Below, piece after piece: positions 27,401 through 35,041 of a DNA stretch of 64,000 nucleotides (its first letter is position 1; every line of letters starts with the position of its first letter). The position numbers and the translations under genes are program-made. Below the pieces are notes generated by a model. That model did not search any database. It was given only the letters and a program-made list of their open reading frames with translations, and had not been told where the DNA came from. This stretch comes from Leptobacterium flavescens (GTDB taxonomy: Bacteria > Bacteroidota > Bacteroidia > Flavobacteriales > Flavobacteriaceae): positions 1,550,001 to 1,614,000 of the forward strand of contig NZ_JAABOO010000001.1 of the NCBI RefSeq assembly GCF_010671605.1. The letters are read 5' to 3'.

Positions 27401-27889
27401 GGTAGCGTGGAAACTATTATTGTTTAAAGCCGTTACACCATCATTAATAATAACACGGCCTCCGTATTCCTGGTGCGAAGTCCTTACGGCCCCACCATCC
27501 CAGACATGGGCTGTCATTCCCTGTCCGTTGAGGTTTAACCCGAGAGATCCTCCCGAATTCAGGTGATTGGCCCTTGTAGACCTCGCAGCATTTACATTGG
27601 AAACTGTGTAATAGATAGGTTTTCCTTCTTCCGACACTCTGATCAGTTCATCATAAGATCCGTCGGAGTTGATCCTCAGCACATCCCAGCCTTTTTGTTC
27701 GGCCATCTGGATTGCTTTGCTTTTTTCAAGATTTGCCCTCAAAGAATATTGCTGTTGAAGAGCAGCAAGATAGGGCTGATTGTAATTTCTGGTTATTTCT
27801 GCCCTTTGTTTTGATGATTGAGAATACATCAAACCAAATGAACACATAAAAACAACCAACATACTTTTCCTAAAGTAGTTTGTTTTCAT
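24449..27889 (-). CDS. T9SS-secreted subtilisin-like (S8) protease with FN3 and GEVED domains
   Basis: This 1146-residue protein has a signal peptide (about 1-23). The S8 catalytic domain spans about 110-420, with Asp131 (HVWDGGAVRTSHQEYG), His164 (HATHVTGTIGAAG), oxyanion Asn261 (VAAGNDG) and Ser356 (GTSMASPNVTG). After it come a P/CUB-like region (about 430-550), an FN3 domain, a GEVED domain (ending YGEVEDYTLNIG), a second FN3 nearly identical to those in the neighbouring exoprotein, a jelly-roll-like module, and a T9SS type A sorting domain (IMYPNPVVGD, ending TQKFIRQ). It should be an extracellular endopeptidase for protein degradation. All catalytic residues are present. Confidence 0.94.
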   Translation of the reverse strand: MKTNYFRKSMLVVFMCSFGLMYSQSSKQRAEITRNYNQPYLAALQQQYSLRANLEKSKAIQMAEQKGWDVLRINSDGSYDELIRVSEEGKPIYYTVSNVNAARSTRANHLNSGGSLGLNLNGQGMTAHVWDGGAVRTSHQEYGGRVIINDGVTALNNNSFHATHVTGTIGAAGVDAAAKGMAPQATVRTSDWNSDLAEATTAASNGMLVSNHSYGFAARNPFTGAVQIPIYYFGGYIDESRGWDELMYNAPNYLMVVAAGNDGNDNTANSSPLEGNSLYDKLTGHSTSKNNLVVANAQDANVSGDGTLNSVSINSSSSEGPTDDLRIKPDITGNGTQVYSTFDNSDTAYNSITGTSMASPNVTGSLLLLQQHYNNVNGNFMRAATLKGLALHTADDAGSSGPDAIFGWGLMNTKAAAEAISQNGNESKIDELVLNPGQTYSITVDSDGVNPLIASISWTDPAGTANTGTINLSTPVLVNDLDLRVSQGGTTFNPYRLTSVTTNDTGDNIVDPYERIDVNGAAGTYTITVTHKGSLSGGSQNYSLIITGLTGTPVVCNATTPSNVSVSGIGSSEATVSWDAVPGATYDVRHRQTGTSTWTTNAVTGTTTTLSGLTAQTEYEVQVRSKCSDGTNSAYSTSVNFTTTEVQLNYCASQGNNVNDEYISRVQLGSIDNSSGSGNGYTDFTSISANVLKGTSYTITVTPTWTGTVYAEGYSVWVDYNKDGDFSDAGEQVWTQAATTSTPVSGSFTIPATAVEGATRMRVSMKYNAIPTECETFTYGEVEDYTLNIGAGTPDTEAPSVPANLTASNITQTTVDLSWTASTDNVGVTEYDVYQGANVVASVAGTSHQVTGLTADTAYSFSVRAKDAAGNESAASNAVNVTTLAGGGSTTVTLHEGFFETGLDGWIDGGGDCARVSSSFSFEGSYSVRLRDNSGTRSSMTLGSFDVSAYDEIEVKFYFYPNSMESGEDFWVRYHDGNGWNTVAAFASGTDFTNGSFYSATVTISAADYNFPSNAQFRIQCDASANADQVYIDQITIKASSGIATASSFDISSVGGFNQVNTGDLTNNFSEGDFIMYPNPVVGDIINLRLGNSNDMTYKIVNLIGQTVQSGKISQNIIQVGSLEAGIYLLEVNDGEELMTQKFIRQ

Positions 27890-28090
27890 AAATGGTTAGT
27901 TTAATTAATACCTAGTTAGTTCAGCAAATATGTTAAAATTTTAATAAATCATCTATAAAGTGGTTAATTTTTTATATGAAATGCATTTTATTAAGAATTT
28001 TGTTTAATATTCAGACAAAAACCATAGACAAAACAAGAAGAAGATATGTTTTAACCGTAGATCGTTTACGGCCCGAAGAAAACGGCTTGT

Positions 28091-28114
28091 AAAAAGATTG
28101 ACTACCAGTCTTTT
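28091..28114 (-). terminator. Terminator of the EEP-family gene
   Basis: On the plus strand AAAAGATTG (28092-28100) and CAGTCTTTT (28106-28114) pair over 9 bp with one G-T wobble and a 5-nt loop. The minus strand ends with a run of five T residues. Confidence 0.7.
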
Positions 28115-28137
28115 AACTGTAATTTTAAGAGAAGTCC

Positions 28138-29109
28138 CTATTGCATTTTCAGTTGGATATAAACGGGAAAGTGATCGCTGTATCCTCCGAGGTATTTCCT
28201 CCCTTTAAAGGTTCTGAAAGGGTTGTTCTTGTATTTTCCTTTCCATTCTTTAAGGAAATGGTCATCAAAAATATCGGCATGGGCAAACTTATGGGTACCG
28301 GCTTTATGATCGAAGAAATTATGAGAAAAGATGATCTGATCGAAGAGGTTCCAGTGAAATCTATGATTAAGGCTACCTCTTTCTATAGACAGGAGCCTGC
28401 TCATCGGGTTGTAGAGATCGGGGCCCATTAAATGATCCTTAATACTCTCACTGCCGGGGTCGTCGTTAAAGTCGCCCATAATTATAAAAACCGGATCTTC
28501 CTCTTCTCCCTTTATTCTGTCCAGGGCATGCCTTACCGTTTTGGCAGCTTCCACCCTTTTATAGGAGGTTTCATCAGATCCGCTTCGCCGGGATGGCCAG
28601 TGGTTGACCAGAATATGTACCGTTTCATTATTTAAACGCCCGTTTACATAGAGGATATCCCTGGTAAAATCTCTCTGCCCTTCTTCATTATAAACCATTA
28701 GCGGGATCACTTCCGAATGAATAATTGTAAAGTATTCTTCCTGGTAAATAAGGGCCACATCTATTCCTCTTTCATCCGGAGAATCGTAATGCACATAGCC
28801 GAATCCTTTTTTGCGCAGATGCTTGGTTCCTATCAGGTCTTTGATCACTCCCTTGTTCTCCACTTCGGCCAGGCCGACGATCACAGGAGCATTGCCGTTC
28901 TTATCCCTTCCGACATTCGAGATCGCCTTGCTCAGCTTACGCAGTTTTCCGTGATAGCGCTTCTTATTCCATTTCTTAAACCCCTTAGGGGTAAAGTCAT
29001 CATCCAAAGTTTTCGAATCATTTTTGGTATCGAAAAGATTTTCCAGGTTATAGAATGCAACGGTGTGTAAACTGCCGATCTTATGTGATGCTGAAGAAGA
29101 AGAACTCAT
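28138..29109 (-). CDS. Endonuclease/exonuclease/phosphatase-family protein
   Basis: This 323-residue protein has the full set of EEP motifs: FYNLENLFD (metal Asn/Glu), IVGLAEVEN (metal Glu), NHWPSRRSG, IMGDFNDDPGS and YSDHFPVYI. Such enzymes hydrolyse phosphodiesters in nucleic acids, lipids or nucleotides; related Bacteroidota proteins are often annotated as nucleases. No clear signal peptide is present: the N-terminus is a serine-rich stretch (MSSSSSASHK) with no hydrophobic core. It is divergent from hflX and ends in its own terminator. Confidence 0.88.
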   Translation of the reverse strand: MSSSSSASHKIGSLHTVAFYNLENLFDTKNDSKTLDDDFTPKGFKKWNKKRYHGKLRKLSKAISNVGRDKNGNAPVIVGLAEVENKGVIKDLIGTKHLRKKGFGYVHYDSPDERGIDVALIYQEEYFTIIHSEVIPLMVYNEEGQRDFTRDILYVNGRLNNETVHILVNHWPSRRSGSDETSYKRVEAAKTVRHALDRIKGEEEDPVFIIMGDFNDDPGSESIKDHLMGPDLYNPMSRLLSIERGSLNHRFHWNLFDQIIFSHNFFDHKAGTHKFAHADIFDDHFLKEWKGKYKNNPFRTFKGRKYLGGYSDHFPVYIQLKMQ

Positions 29110-29168
29110 CGGGCTTTTCTTTTAGTATTCTCGGCTAAAAATACTAAAATCCAAAAGAATCAATTACG

Positions 29169-29176
29169 TAACTTTG
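29169..29176 (+). promoter_or_regulatory. Putative -7 box of hflX
   Basis: TAACTTTG matches TAnnTTTG, 16 nt before the hflX ATG, giving a leader of about ten bases. Confidence 0.45.
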
Positions 29177-29192
29177 CAGCATAATTTGATTT

Positions 29193-30395
29193 ATGCTAGA
29201 GAAAAAGACATTAGATTACGAAAAAGTTGTATTGATAGGTGTTGTGAATCAGCAACAGGATGAAGAAAAGTCTAAAGAATATCTGGATGAGTTAGAGTTT
29301 CTTACGTATACGGCGGGCGGAGAGGTTATAAAACGTTTTACGCAGCGGATCGATATTCCCAATCCGAAGACTTTTATCGGGGCGGGAAAAATGGAAGAAG
29401 TAGCCGTTTTTGTGAAGAATGAGGAAATCGGAACTGTGGTTTTTGACGACGAACTCAGCCCGGCCCAGCAAAAAAATATCGAAAAGATCCTTCGTTGTAA
29501 GATCCTTGACCGGACCAGTCTGATCCTGGATATTTTTGCGCAGCGCGCTCAGACCAGTTATGCCAGGACCCAGGTTGAACTTGCTCAATATCAGTATTTA
29601 CTTCCCAGGCTGGCAGGTTTATGGACACACCTTGAGCGTCAGCGAGGGGGTATCGGAATGCGTGGTCCGGGGGAGACAGAGATAGAAACGGATAGAAGGA
29701 TCGTACGTGACCGTATTTCATTGCTGAAAAAAAAGCTGGTTACCATAGACAAACAAATGGCCACCCAGAGAAGCAATAGGGGAGCCCTGGTTCGTGTGGC
29801 TTTGGTTGGATACACCAACGTTGGGAAATCCACCCTTATGAATGTCATCAGTAAAAGTGAAGTCTTTGCCGAAAATAAATTATTTGCAACCCTGGATACT
29901 ACGGTACGGAAAGTAGTGATCAGAAACCTTCCTTTTCTGCTAAGTGATACCGTAGGTTTTATCCGTAAGCTTCCAACACAGCTTGTAGAATCCTTTAAAA
30001 GTACCCTCGACGAGGTAAGGGAGGCCGATCTGCTGCTACATGTAGTAGATATTTCCCATCCGAATTTCGAGGAGCATATAGCTTCCGTAAATTCTATCCT
30101 TGCTGAGATCGACAGCAAAGACAAACCCACTATTACGGTCTTTAATAAAATAGACAATTACAGTCACGAAACCATAGACGAAGATGACCTGGTTACCGAA
30201 AAGACCAAGGTTCATTATACATTGGAGGACTGGAAGAATACCTGGATGTCTACGGTCGGTGATAACGCCCTGTTCATATCGGCATTAAACAAAGAGAACC
30301 TGGAAGATTTCAGGAAAAAGGTATACAGCGAGGTCAGGAAGATCCATATCAGCAGGTTTCCCTATAATCACTTTCTATACCAGGAGTACGACTGA
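29193..30395 (+). CDS. hflX: GTPase HflX (ribosome-splitting factor)
   Basis: This 400-residue protein has the HflX N-terminal domain (FIGAGKMEE, DDELSPAQQKN, LDRTSLILDIFAQRA) and the linker signature GGIGMRGPGETEIETDRR. The GTPase domain follows, with the P-loop GYTNVGKST (about 207-215), the G3 motif DTVGFIRKLP and NKID. HflX splits stalled or stressed 70S ribosomes. It converges with the nitroreductase gene, with only two bases between the stop codons and no visible terminator. Confidence 0.95.
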   Translation: MLEKKTLDYEKVVLIGVVNQQQDEEKSKEYLDELEFLTYTAGGEVIKRFTQRIDIPNPKTFIGAGKMEEVAVFVKNEEIGTVVFDDELSPAQQKNIEKILRCKILDRTSLILDIFAQRAQTSYARTQVELAQYQYLLPRLAGLWTHLERQRGGIGMRGPGETEIETDRRIVRDRISLLKKKLVTIDKQMATQRSNRGALVRVALVGYTNVGKSTLMNVISKSEVFAENKLFATLDTTVRKVVIRNLPFLLSDTVGFIRKLPTQLVESFKSTLDEVREADLLLHVVDISHPNFEEHIASVNSILAEIDSKDKPTITVFNKIDNYSHETIDEDDLVTEKTKVHYTLEDWKNTWMSTVGDNALFISALNKENLEDFRKKVYSEVRKIHISRFPYNHFLYQEYD

Positions 30396-30397
30396 TC

Positions 30398-31090
30398 CTA
30401 TTCGTAAAATACACAAACCTCATCGAGGGACTTGCGGGAGAGATCGGGCACATAGGCCGGGTCTTTGGCGTAACCTACCGGTAGTAAGAGATACGCTCTT
30501 TCATTGGACGGTCTCTTGAGGACCCTCGTCAGGAAGTTCATCGGACTCGGCGTATGGGTCAGCGTTACCAGGCCGGCTTTATGGATGGCGGTAATAAGCA
30601 TTCCGCAGGCTATCCCAATAGATTCATTTACATAGTAATTATTGTGCTTTTCTCCGCTTTCGTCATATTCGTAAACACGTTTAAAAGCGATAATAAGCCA
30701 GGGGGCGATTTCCAGAAAGGGTTTATGATGATCGGTAGCCAGCGGAGCCAAGTCTTTTTTCCAGCGTTCGCTCATACGGTTGGAATAGGTTTCAAGTTCT
30801 TCTTTCTCCGCTTCCACCCGGATAAGGCTTTTTAGCTCTGCATTGGAAACCGCACAAAAGGTCCAGGGTTGTTTATGAGCTCCGGAAGGCGCGGTGGATG
30901 CCGCTTTAATAATATTCTCTATCACTTCTTTAGGTACCGGCCTGTCCGAGAATTCCCGTACCGATCTCCGTGAATCGATCCATCGGTAAAATGCATCGCT
31001 CTCCTCTATTATATCACTTTCCAGGTCTTCTGCAGGTGTATACCTGACATGTTTATACCCGTTTATAAAAATATGATCCCCGTCTTCCAT
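30398..31090 (-). CDS. Iodotyrosine deiodinase-like nitroreductase-family flavoprotein
   Basis: This 230-residue protein is of the FMN-dependent nitroreductase superfamily. Motifs are RRSVREFSDRPVP, TAPSGAHKQPWTF, the active-site lid region, YYVNESIGIACGMLI and RAYLLLPVGYAKD with VPDLSRK. Compared from memory with human iodotyrosine deiodinase, the three side chains that bind the amino-acid part of halotyrosine (Glu157, Tyr161 and Lys182) align with Glu98, Tyr102 and Lys123 here with identical spacing. This supports reductive dehalogenation of halotyrosines or a close reaction. General nitroreductase activity is the alternative. It is monocistronic. Confidence 0.85.
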   Translation of the reverse strand: MEDGDHIFINGYKHVRYTPAEDLESDIIEESDAFYRWIDSRRSVREFSDRPVPKEVIENIIKAASTAPSGAHKQPWTFCAVSNAELKSLIRVEAEKEELETYSNRMSERWKKDLAPLATDHHKPFLEIAPWLIIAFKRVYEYDESGEKHNNYYVNESIGIACGMLITAIHKAGLVTLTHTPSPMNFLTRVLKRPSNERAYLLLPVGYAKDPAYVPDLSRKSLDEVCVFYE

Positions 31091-31110
31091 AAAACTAATA
31101 TTGATCCTCT

Positions 31111-31145
31111 AAAAATAAAAAACCCTGACGATAAATGTCAGGGTT
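31111..31145 (-). terminator. Terminator of the first DUF3078 gene
   Basis: AACCCTGAC (31121-31129) pairs with GTCAGGGTT (31137-31145) around a 7-nt loop. The A-rich stretch to the left is the U tract of the minus strand. Confidence 0.85.
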
Positions 31146-31167
31146 TAGTAGATTTTATGATATGATC

Positions 31168-32046
31168 TTAGAATCCGTAATTAACTCCCAGGCCGAATAC
31201 CTGGCGTACCTGCAATCTTCCGATGGCGTTGTCGTCATAAATAGTCTGGAATGCGAGGTTGGTAGAAAGGTATTTGTTGATCTTCATGATGATATTCAAC
31301 TGATAATCCAGGTCTACATTCTGCGGGTCTTCCAGATAATTGGTGTAGAGGTTCAGGATATTCTCGAAGCTCACATTTTCCATCAGGTTAAACTTGTAAT
31401 AAGCCGAGAGCGAGGCCCCGAATTCAAAACGGGAGCTGTCTCCTTCATCCACGCCAAAATAAGCAGCATCCGGAAGGGTAAAATCGGGATCTACAAATAT
31501 AAACCTGGCAGTTGCCGGAGCTATATTCACCTTAAGATTATCACTCTTTTTCCACAACAGACCCGGACCGAATTGCAGGTATGCCGGAGAGAAAAAGCTG
31601 GTTTGCTCTGTCCTGGTCTCTTCTCCGGTTACCGGGTCGGTACCGAATTCATAACCTTTGGCAAACTGTGTCCTGAAGTTCAGAAAAGCCGAATAGTACC
31701 AGTTACCACCTGCTTTTTTACCTAAAAGGGAATTCAGTTCAAGACGGTCGTCGGTCTTTCTGGTAAACTCATTGTCTTCTATCTTGGTGAGACCATAGGC
31801 AGCTATGATCTTATTGTCCCAGCTCCAATCTCCTTTCAGATAGTTAAAGTCGTAGTTCAATCCCAGAGTACCGGAAAAATTGTTCTGCCCCCCGGCTACC
31901 CAATTGGAAAAAGAGGCCTGATTAAACAGGAAGGTGATGTTTCCGCTCTTGTTCCATCCCTCTTTGGGTTCTTCTTTTTTGTCATCCTGGGCATTTGCCG
32001 AAAAAAGACCTGCTATCAATGCAAGTCCTAATACTACTTTTTTCAT
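31168..32046 (-). CDS. DUF3078 outer-membrane-type protein, copy A
   Basis: From ATG 32046 the product is 292 residues with a signal peptide (MKKVVLGLALIAGLFSANAQ). A longer in-frame ATG at 32148 would place 34 hydrophilic residues before the signal and overlap the promoter box, so it is rejected. The rest is a DUF3078 domain with amphipathic strands ending in an aromatic residue (GLGVNYGF), suggesting an outer-membrane beta-barrel. Its role is unknown. It is a tandem paralogue of the next gene upstream, sharing blocks such as FLFNQA, FSNWVAGG and NIAPATARFIFVD. Confidence 0.88.
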   Translation of the reverse strand: MKKVVLGLALIAGLFSANAQDDKKEEPKEGWNKSGNITFLFNQASFSNWVAGGQNNFSGTLGLNYDFNYLKGDWSWDNKIIAAYGLTKIEDNEFTRKTDDRLELNSLLGKKAGGNWYYSAFLNFRTQFAKGYEFGTDPVTGEETRTEQTSFFSPAYLQFGPGLLWKKSDNLKVNIAPATARFIFVDPDFTLPDAAYFGVDEGDSSRFEFGASLSAYYKFNLMENVSFENILNLYTNYLEDPQNVDLDYQLNIIMKINKYLSTNLAFQTIYDDNAIGRLQVRQVFGLGVNYGF

Positions 32047-32076
32047 CTTTCTAATATTGATTTGTTTTCCGAGCCA

Positions 32077-32084
32077 CAAAAATA
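32077..32084 (-). promoter_or_regulatory. Putative -7 box of DUF3078 copy A
   Basis: The minus strand reads TATTTTTG about 30 nt before the ATG at 32046. It shows that copy A can be transcribed apart from copy B. Confidence 0.45.
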
Positions 32085-32243
32085 CTTCTGACAACTCTTT
32101 AACATTAATACGGATTGAAAGTAGAAATGGATTTTCGACAAAAGGCATATTTTCGTCTCTTAAGAGCAGAATTTACTCCCAATTTCGAATCTACAGTACG
32201 GATTTAACCTATAAAGTTTACAGCTTTAAGTTTGAGTGTTTCC

Positions 32244-33128
32244 TTAAAAACCAAAATTTACCCCCAGGCCGAATATTTGTCTTACCTGTAAGCGGCCTAT
32301 GGCGTTATCATCGTAAATGGTCTGGAAAGCGAGATTGGTCGTAAGGTATTTATTGACCTTCATTACAATATTCAGCTGATAATCCAGATCGACGTTCTTC
32401 GGCCTGTTCAGATAATCGCTATAGAGATTAAGGATATTTTCGAGAGTTACATTCTTGATCGGATCGAATTTATAATAAGCCGAGACCGATCCCCCGAGCT
32501 CAAATCTGAGGCTCTCCCCTTCCTCTACTCCGAAATATGCCGCATCGGGCAGGGTAAGGCTGCTGTCGACAAAGATAAACCTGGCGGTTGCAGGAGCTAT
32601 ATTTATCTTGAGGTTATCACTCTTTTTCCATAACATACCCGGACCGAATTGCAGGTAGGCAGGAGAGAAGAAATGAGTTTCTTCTATTCGGATCTCCTCA
32701 CCTGTATCCGGATCATTTTCAAATCTGAAACCCGAAGCAAACTGGGTCTTGAAGTTTACAAAACCGGAATAGTACCAGTTCTTCCCCGCCTTTTTACCGA
32801 GAAGGGAATTGTATTCTATCCGGTCGTCTGTTTTTCTGGCAAATCTGTTCCCGTTTACCTTGGCAAGACCAAAAGCGGCAATGATCTTATTGTCCCAATT
32901 CCAGTTGCCCTTCAGGTAGTTAAAATCGTAATTAACAGCAATGGTTCCCGAGAAGTTGTTGACACCTCCGGCAACCCAGTTGGAGAATGCGGCCTGATTA
33001 AAAAGGAAGGTAGCTTTTCCAACACTTGTCCAACCTTCTTTGGGCTCTTCTTTTTCTTTTTTCTTTTCCTGTGCAAATACCCCTGTGCTTCCTAAAATAA
33101 GAAGACATACAATACATAATCTCTTCAT
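32244..33128 (-). CDS. DUF3078 outer-membrane-type protein, copy B
   Basis: This 294-residue protein has a signal peptide (MKRLCIVCLLILGSTGVFAQ) and a DUF3078 domain of beta-strand-rich sequence ending GLGVNFGF. It is the closest paralogue of the gene downstream, clearly from a tandem duplication. The conserved core (FLFNQAAFSNWVAGG, LLGKKAG, LQFGPGMLWKKSDNLK, DYQLNIVMKVNKYL) is shared almost residue for residue, while the signal peptides differ. It has its own well-formed promoter. Function is unknown; an outer-membrane barrel is inferred. Confidence 0.88.
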   Translation of the reverse strand: MKRLCIVCLLILGSTGVFAQEKKKEKEEPKEGWTSVGKATFLFNQAAFSNWVAGGVNNFSGTIAVNYDFNYLKGNWNWDNKIIAAFGLAKVNGNRFARKTDDRIEYNSLLGKKAGKNWYYSGFVNFKTQFASGFRFENDPDTGEEIRIEETHFFSPAYLQFGPGMLWKKSDNLKINIAPATARFIFVDSSLTLPDAAYFGVEEGESLRFELGGSVSAYYKFDPIKNVTLENILNLYSDYLNRPKNVDLDYQLNIVMKVNKYLTTNLAFQTIYDDNAIGRLQVRQIFGLGVNFGF

Positions 33129-33163
33129 TAAATAATGTTTGGTTGTTCTAACTATTTGCGGGG

Positions 33164-33192
33164 CAAAAATATTAATAGTTTGGAATTAACAA
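33164..33192 (-). promoter_or_regulatory. Promoter of DUF3078 copy B
   Basis: On the minus strand TTG (33192-33190) is followed after 18 nt by TATTTTTG (33171-33164), matching both halves of the Bacteroidota TTG / TAnnTTTG promoter, about 35 nt before the start codon. Confidence 0.7.
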
Positions 33193-33213
33193 AACGTTAT
33201 AAAAATCAAAATC

Positions 33214-33720
33214 TTATCTTTTTTTAAACAATGGGACCGAAGAACAGGCTTCTCCGTACATAAGGCTCTTTACGAGAGGTTGAAGTTTTTGCATCAGCAT
33301 TAAATAGGCATTCTGAGGTACCGGTTTCTCCGAGCATCCTTTTACAATGACCGGTTTATCCTTTAGTTCCGACACATCCAGTTCATCGATAATCTTCTGA
33401 TATATCACCGTTTCCAGTTGTTCCAAATCTCCTGTAATTACCATTTTGGCATAAGGGGTCAGATGTGAAGTGACAAGCATATAGGCCCAGGCAGGAACAA
33501 TAGCATCTGTAGAACAACCCAATGCAACATAGTTGTCCTGGTACTGCTCCCAATTGTGGTTCTGAACAAAGTTCCTGAATTCCTTCTCCCTGAGAACAAT
33601 CCCTTCAAGCAGCCAGTCTTTAATATCAAAAAAGACCCTCTTCCCTTCCGGGTAGTGATCTTCCAGATTGAAAGTGATCAACTTACTATTTGCAACTCTG
33701 TTTACAATTTCCTTTTCCAT
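33214..33720 (-). CDS. DUF2480 protein linked to the SUF genes
   Basis: This 168-residue cytoplasmic protein of the DUF2480 family is found mainly in Bacteroidota. Recognisable blocks are NRVANSKLITFNLEDHYPEG, FFDIKDWLLEGIVLREKEFR and YVALGCSTDAIVPAWAYML. Three cysteines, in LGCSTDA, VKGCSEK and GEACSSVP, are candidates for metal or cluster binding. It lies 21 nt after the SufT-like gene, last in the sufE operon, so an accessory role in Fe-S cluster assembly is inferred from position only. Confidence 0.85.
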   Translation of the reverse strand: MEKEIVNRVANSKLITFNLEDHYPEGKRVFFDIKDWLLEGIVLREKEFRNFVQNHNWEQYQDNYVALGCSTDAIVPAWAYMLVTSHLTPYAKMVITGDLEQLETVIYQKIIDELDVSELKDKPVIVKGCSEKPVPQNAYLMLMQKLQPLVKSLMYGEACSSVPLFKKR

Positions 33721-33741
33721 AATGCTGAATATTTTACCTGC

Positions 33742-34068
33742 TTATAAAAGGCCCAGCTCCAGCTTGGCTTCTTCACTCATCAGGTCCTGGCTCCAGGGAG
33801 GATCGAATGTAATTTCTACCTCCGCACTCTTTACCACATTAAGCGATTTGACCTTTTCTTCCACTTCTACGGGTAATGTTTCCGCTACCGGGCAATTGGG
33901 CGTAGTTAAGGTCATCAGGATCTTAACATCGTAATCCTCGTTTACAAAAACATCGTAAATAAGTCCCAGTTCATAAATATCAACAGGGATCTCGGGGTCG
34001 TAAATCGTTTTAAGGACGCGAACTATTTTTTCACCCAGTTCCTGGGTATCTATCGTTGTTTCTGACAT
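33742..34068 (-). CDS. SufT/MIP18-like Fe-S assembly protein (DUF59)
   Basis: This 108-residue DUF59 protein carries the family core IYDPEIPVDIYELGLIYDV and the conserved cysteine in TTPNCPVAE, followed by ITFDPPWSQDLMSEEAK. Such proteins (SufT, MIP18) help mature Fe-S proteins in the cytosol. It starts six bases after sufE and belongs to the same transcript. The family is certain; the precise step is not settled for bacteria. Confidence 0.92.
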   Translation of the reverse strand: MSETTIDTQELGEKIVRVLKTIYDPEIPVDIYELGLIYDVFVNEDYDVKILMTLTTPNCPVAETLPVEVEEKVKSLNVVKSAEVEITFDPPWSQDLMSEEAKLELGLL

Positions 34069-34074
34069 GATCTT

Positions 34075-34497
34075 CTAATTTAACTGGGTTTGATAGGCAA
34101 TTGCGTATAATTTTAATTGCTTGATCATACTCACTAAACCGTTTGCCCTGGTCGGGGAAAGGTGCTCCTTCAAACCTATATCATCAATAAAAGAGGTATC
34201 TGCATTTATGATATCCTGGGGCTTCTGACCGGAGAACGCCCTGATAAGGATAGCAATGATCCCTTTGGTAATAATGGCATCACTGTCCGCCGTAAAAAGC
34301 AGTTTGTCATCTTCCAGTTCGGCATGTACCCATACTTTACTCTGACACCCTTTTATAATATTTTCTTCTGTTTTGTATTGTTCCTCAATCAGCGGAAGTG
34401 ACTTCCCCAATTCTATCATATATTCATAGCGCTGCATCCAGTCGTCAAACATGGAAAACTCGTCTACTATATCATTCTGTATATCCTGTATGGTCAT
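34075..34497 (-). CDS. sufE: Cysteine desulfuration protein SufE
   Basis: The 140-residue protein accepts persulfide sulfur from SufS and passes it to the SufBCD scaffold. The acceptor Cys51 is in IIKGCQSKVWV. Other family motifs are FDDWMQRYEYMIELGK near the N-terminus and LSPTRANGLVSMIKQLK near the C-terminus. It is separated from sufS by a secreted metalloprotease gene and a small exported protein gene, and heads a short operon with the SufT-like and DUF2480 genes. Confidence 0.95.
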   Translation of the reverse strand: MTIQDIQNDIVDEFSMFDDWMQRYEYMIELGKSLPLIEEQYKTEENIIKGCQSKVWVHAELEDDKLLFTADSDAIITKGIIAILIRAFSGQKPQDIINADTSFIDDIGLKEHLSPTRANGLVSMIKQLKLYAIAYQTQLN

Positions 34498-34535
34498 TCA
34501 CAAATTTTTATGCAAAAATACAATAAGAATCTCTG

Positions 34536-34964
34536 CTATTCAACAGTTTCCGCCAATGATAGTATTCTATCTATCAATTGTTTTATTTGCGGAGGAGGAT
34601 TTCCGTGATCAAAGCTCGCCTCGTTAGACAAACCCTTATAATTTTCAATACTTAGAGCTGCAAATGCAGCTCCGTCTACATTCCGGTTTTCGGATGGAGC
34701 TTTTAACTCATGCATCCGGCCAACATCTATGTTTCCGATCAGGGAGCTGATCTCCTTCCACTGTTCTGAAGTAATGGTCGCAATTTTAACATCATTATTA
34801 CTCCTGTCTTCACTTACTTTGATCTCTTTACTATTGAGTTCGACATTAAAATAAAAACCTCGTGTAGCCGCGTTATAAGTAATTTGCATATCCTGAAATT
34901 GATTCTGAGCCGCCTTAAAACAATTAAAATTTAAAAGCAGGGCCAGAGTTAGAAAGTATTTCAT
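34536..34964 (-). CDS. Small exported protein of unknown function
   Basis: This 142-residue protein has a signal peptide (MKYFLTLALLLNFNCFKAAQ) and no recognised domain. The Cys at position 15 could be a lipobox cysteine, but the context (FNCF) is poor. The visible pattern is a beta-rich domain with EQWKEISSLIGNID and NVDGAAFAALSIENYKG. It resembles in plan the small lipoprotein at 44657-45157 (short exported protein, similar helical segment near the end). It sits between the M43 protease and sufE, 38 nt before sufE. Confidence 0.7.
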   Translation of the reverse strand: MKYFLTLALLLNFNCFKAAQNQFQDMQITYNAATRGFYFNVELNSKEIKVSEDRSNNDVKIATITSEQWKEISSLIGNIDVGRMHELKAPSENRNVDGAAFAALSIENYKGLSNEASFDHGNPPPQIKQLIDRILSLAETVE

Positions 34965-34990
34965 ATTTACTTTTTGAGTTAATTATACAA

Positions 34991-35018
34991 AAAAAGACGT
35001 CACAAAGGACGCCTTTTT
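34991..35018 (-). terminator. Terminator of the M43 protease gene
   Basis: AAAAAGACGTC (34991-35001) and GACGCCTTTTT (35008-35018) pair over 11 positions with one mismatch. The A run forms the U tract on the minus strand. Confidence 0.8.
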
Positions 35019-35041
35019 CAAATTCAATATAAAATTCCGTT

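Noticed and set aside
32047-32148. N-terminal extension of DUF3078 copy A to ATG 32148
   Set aside because: It would put 34 residues before a clear signal peptide and overlap the -7 box at 32077-32084.
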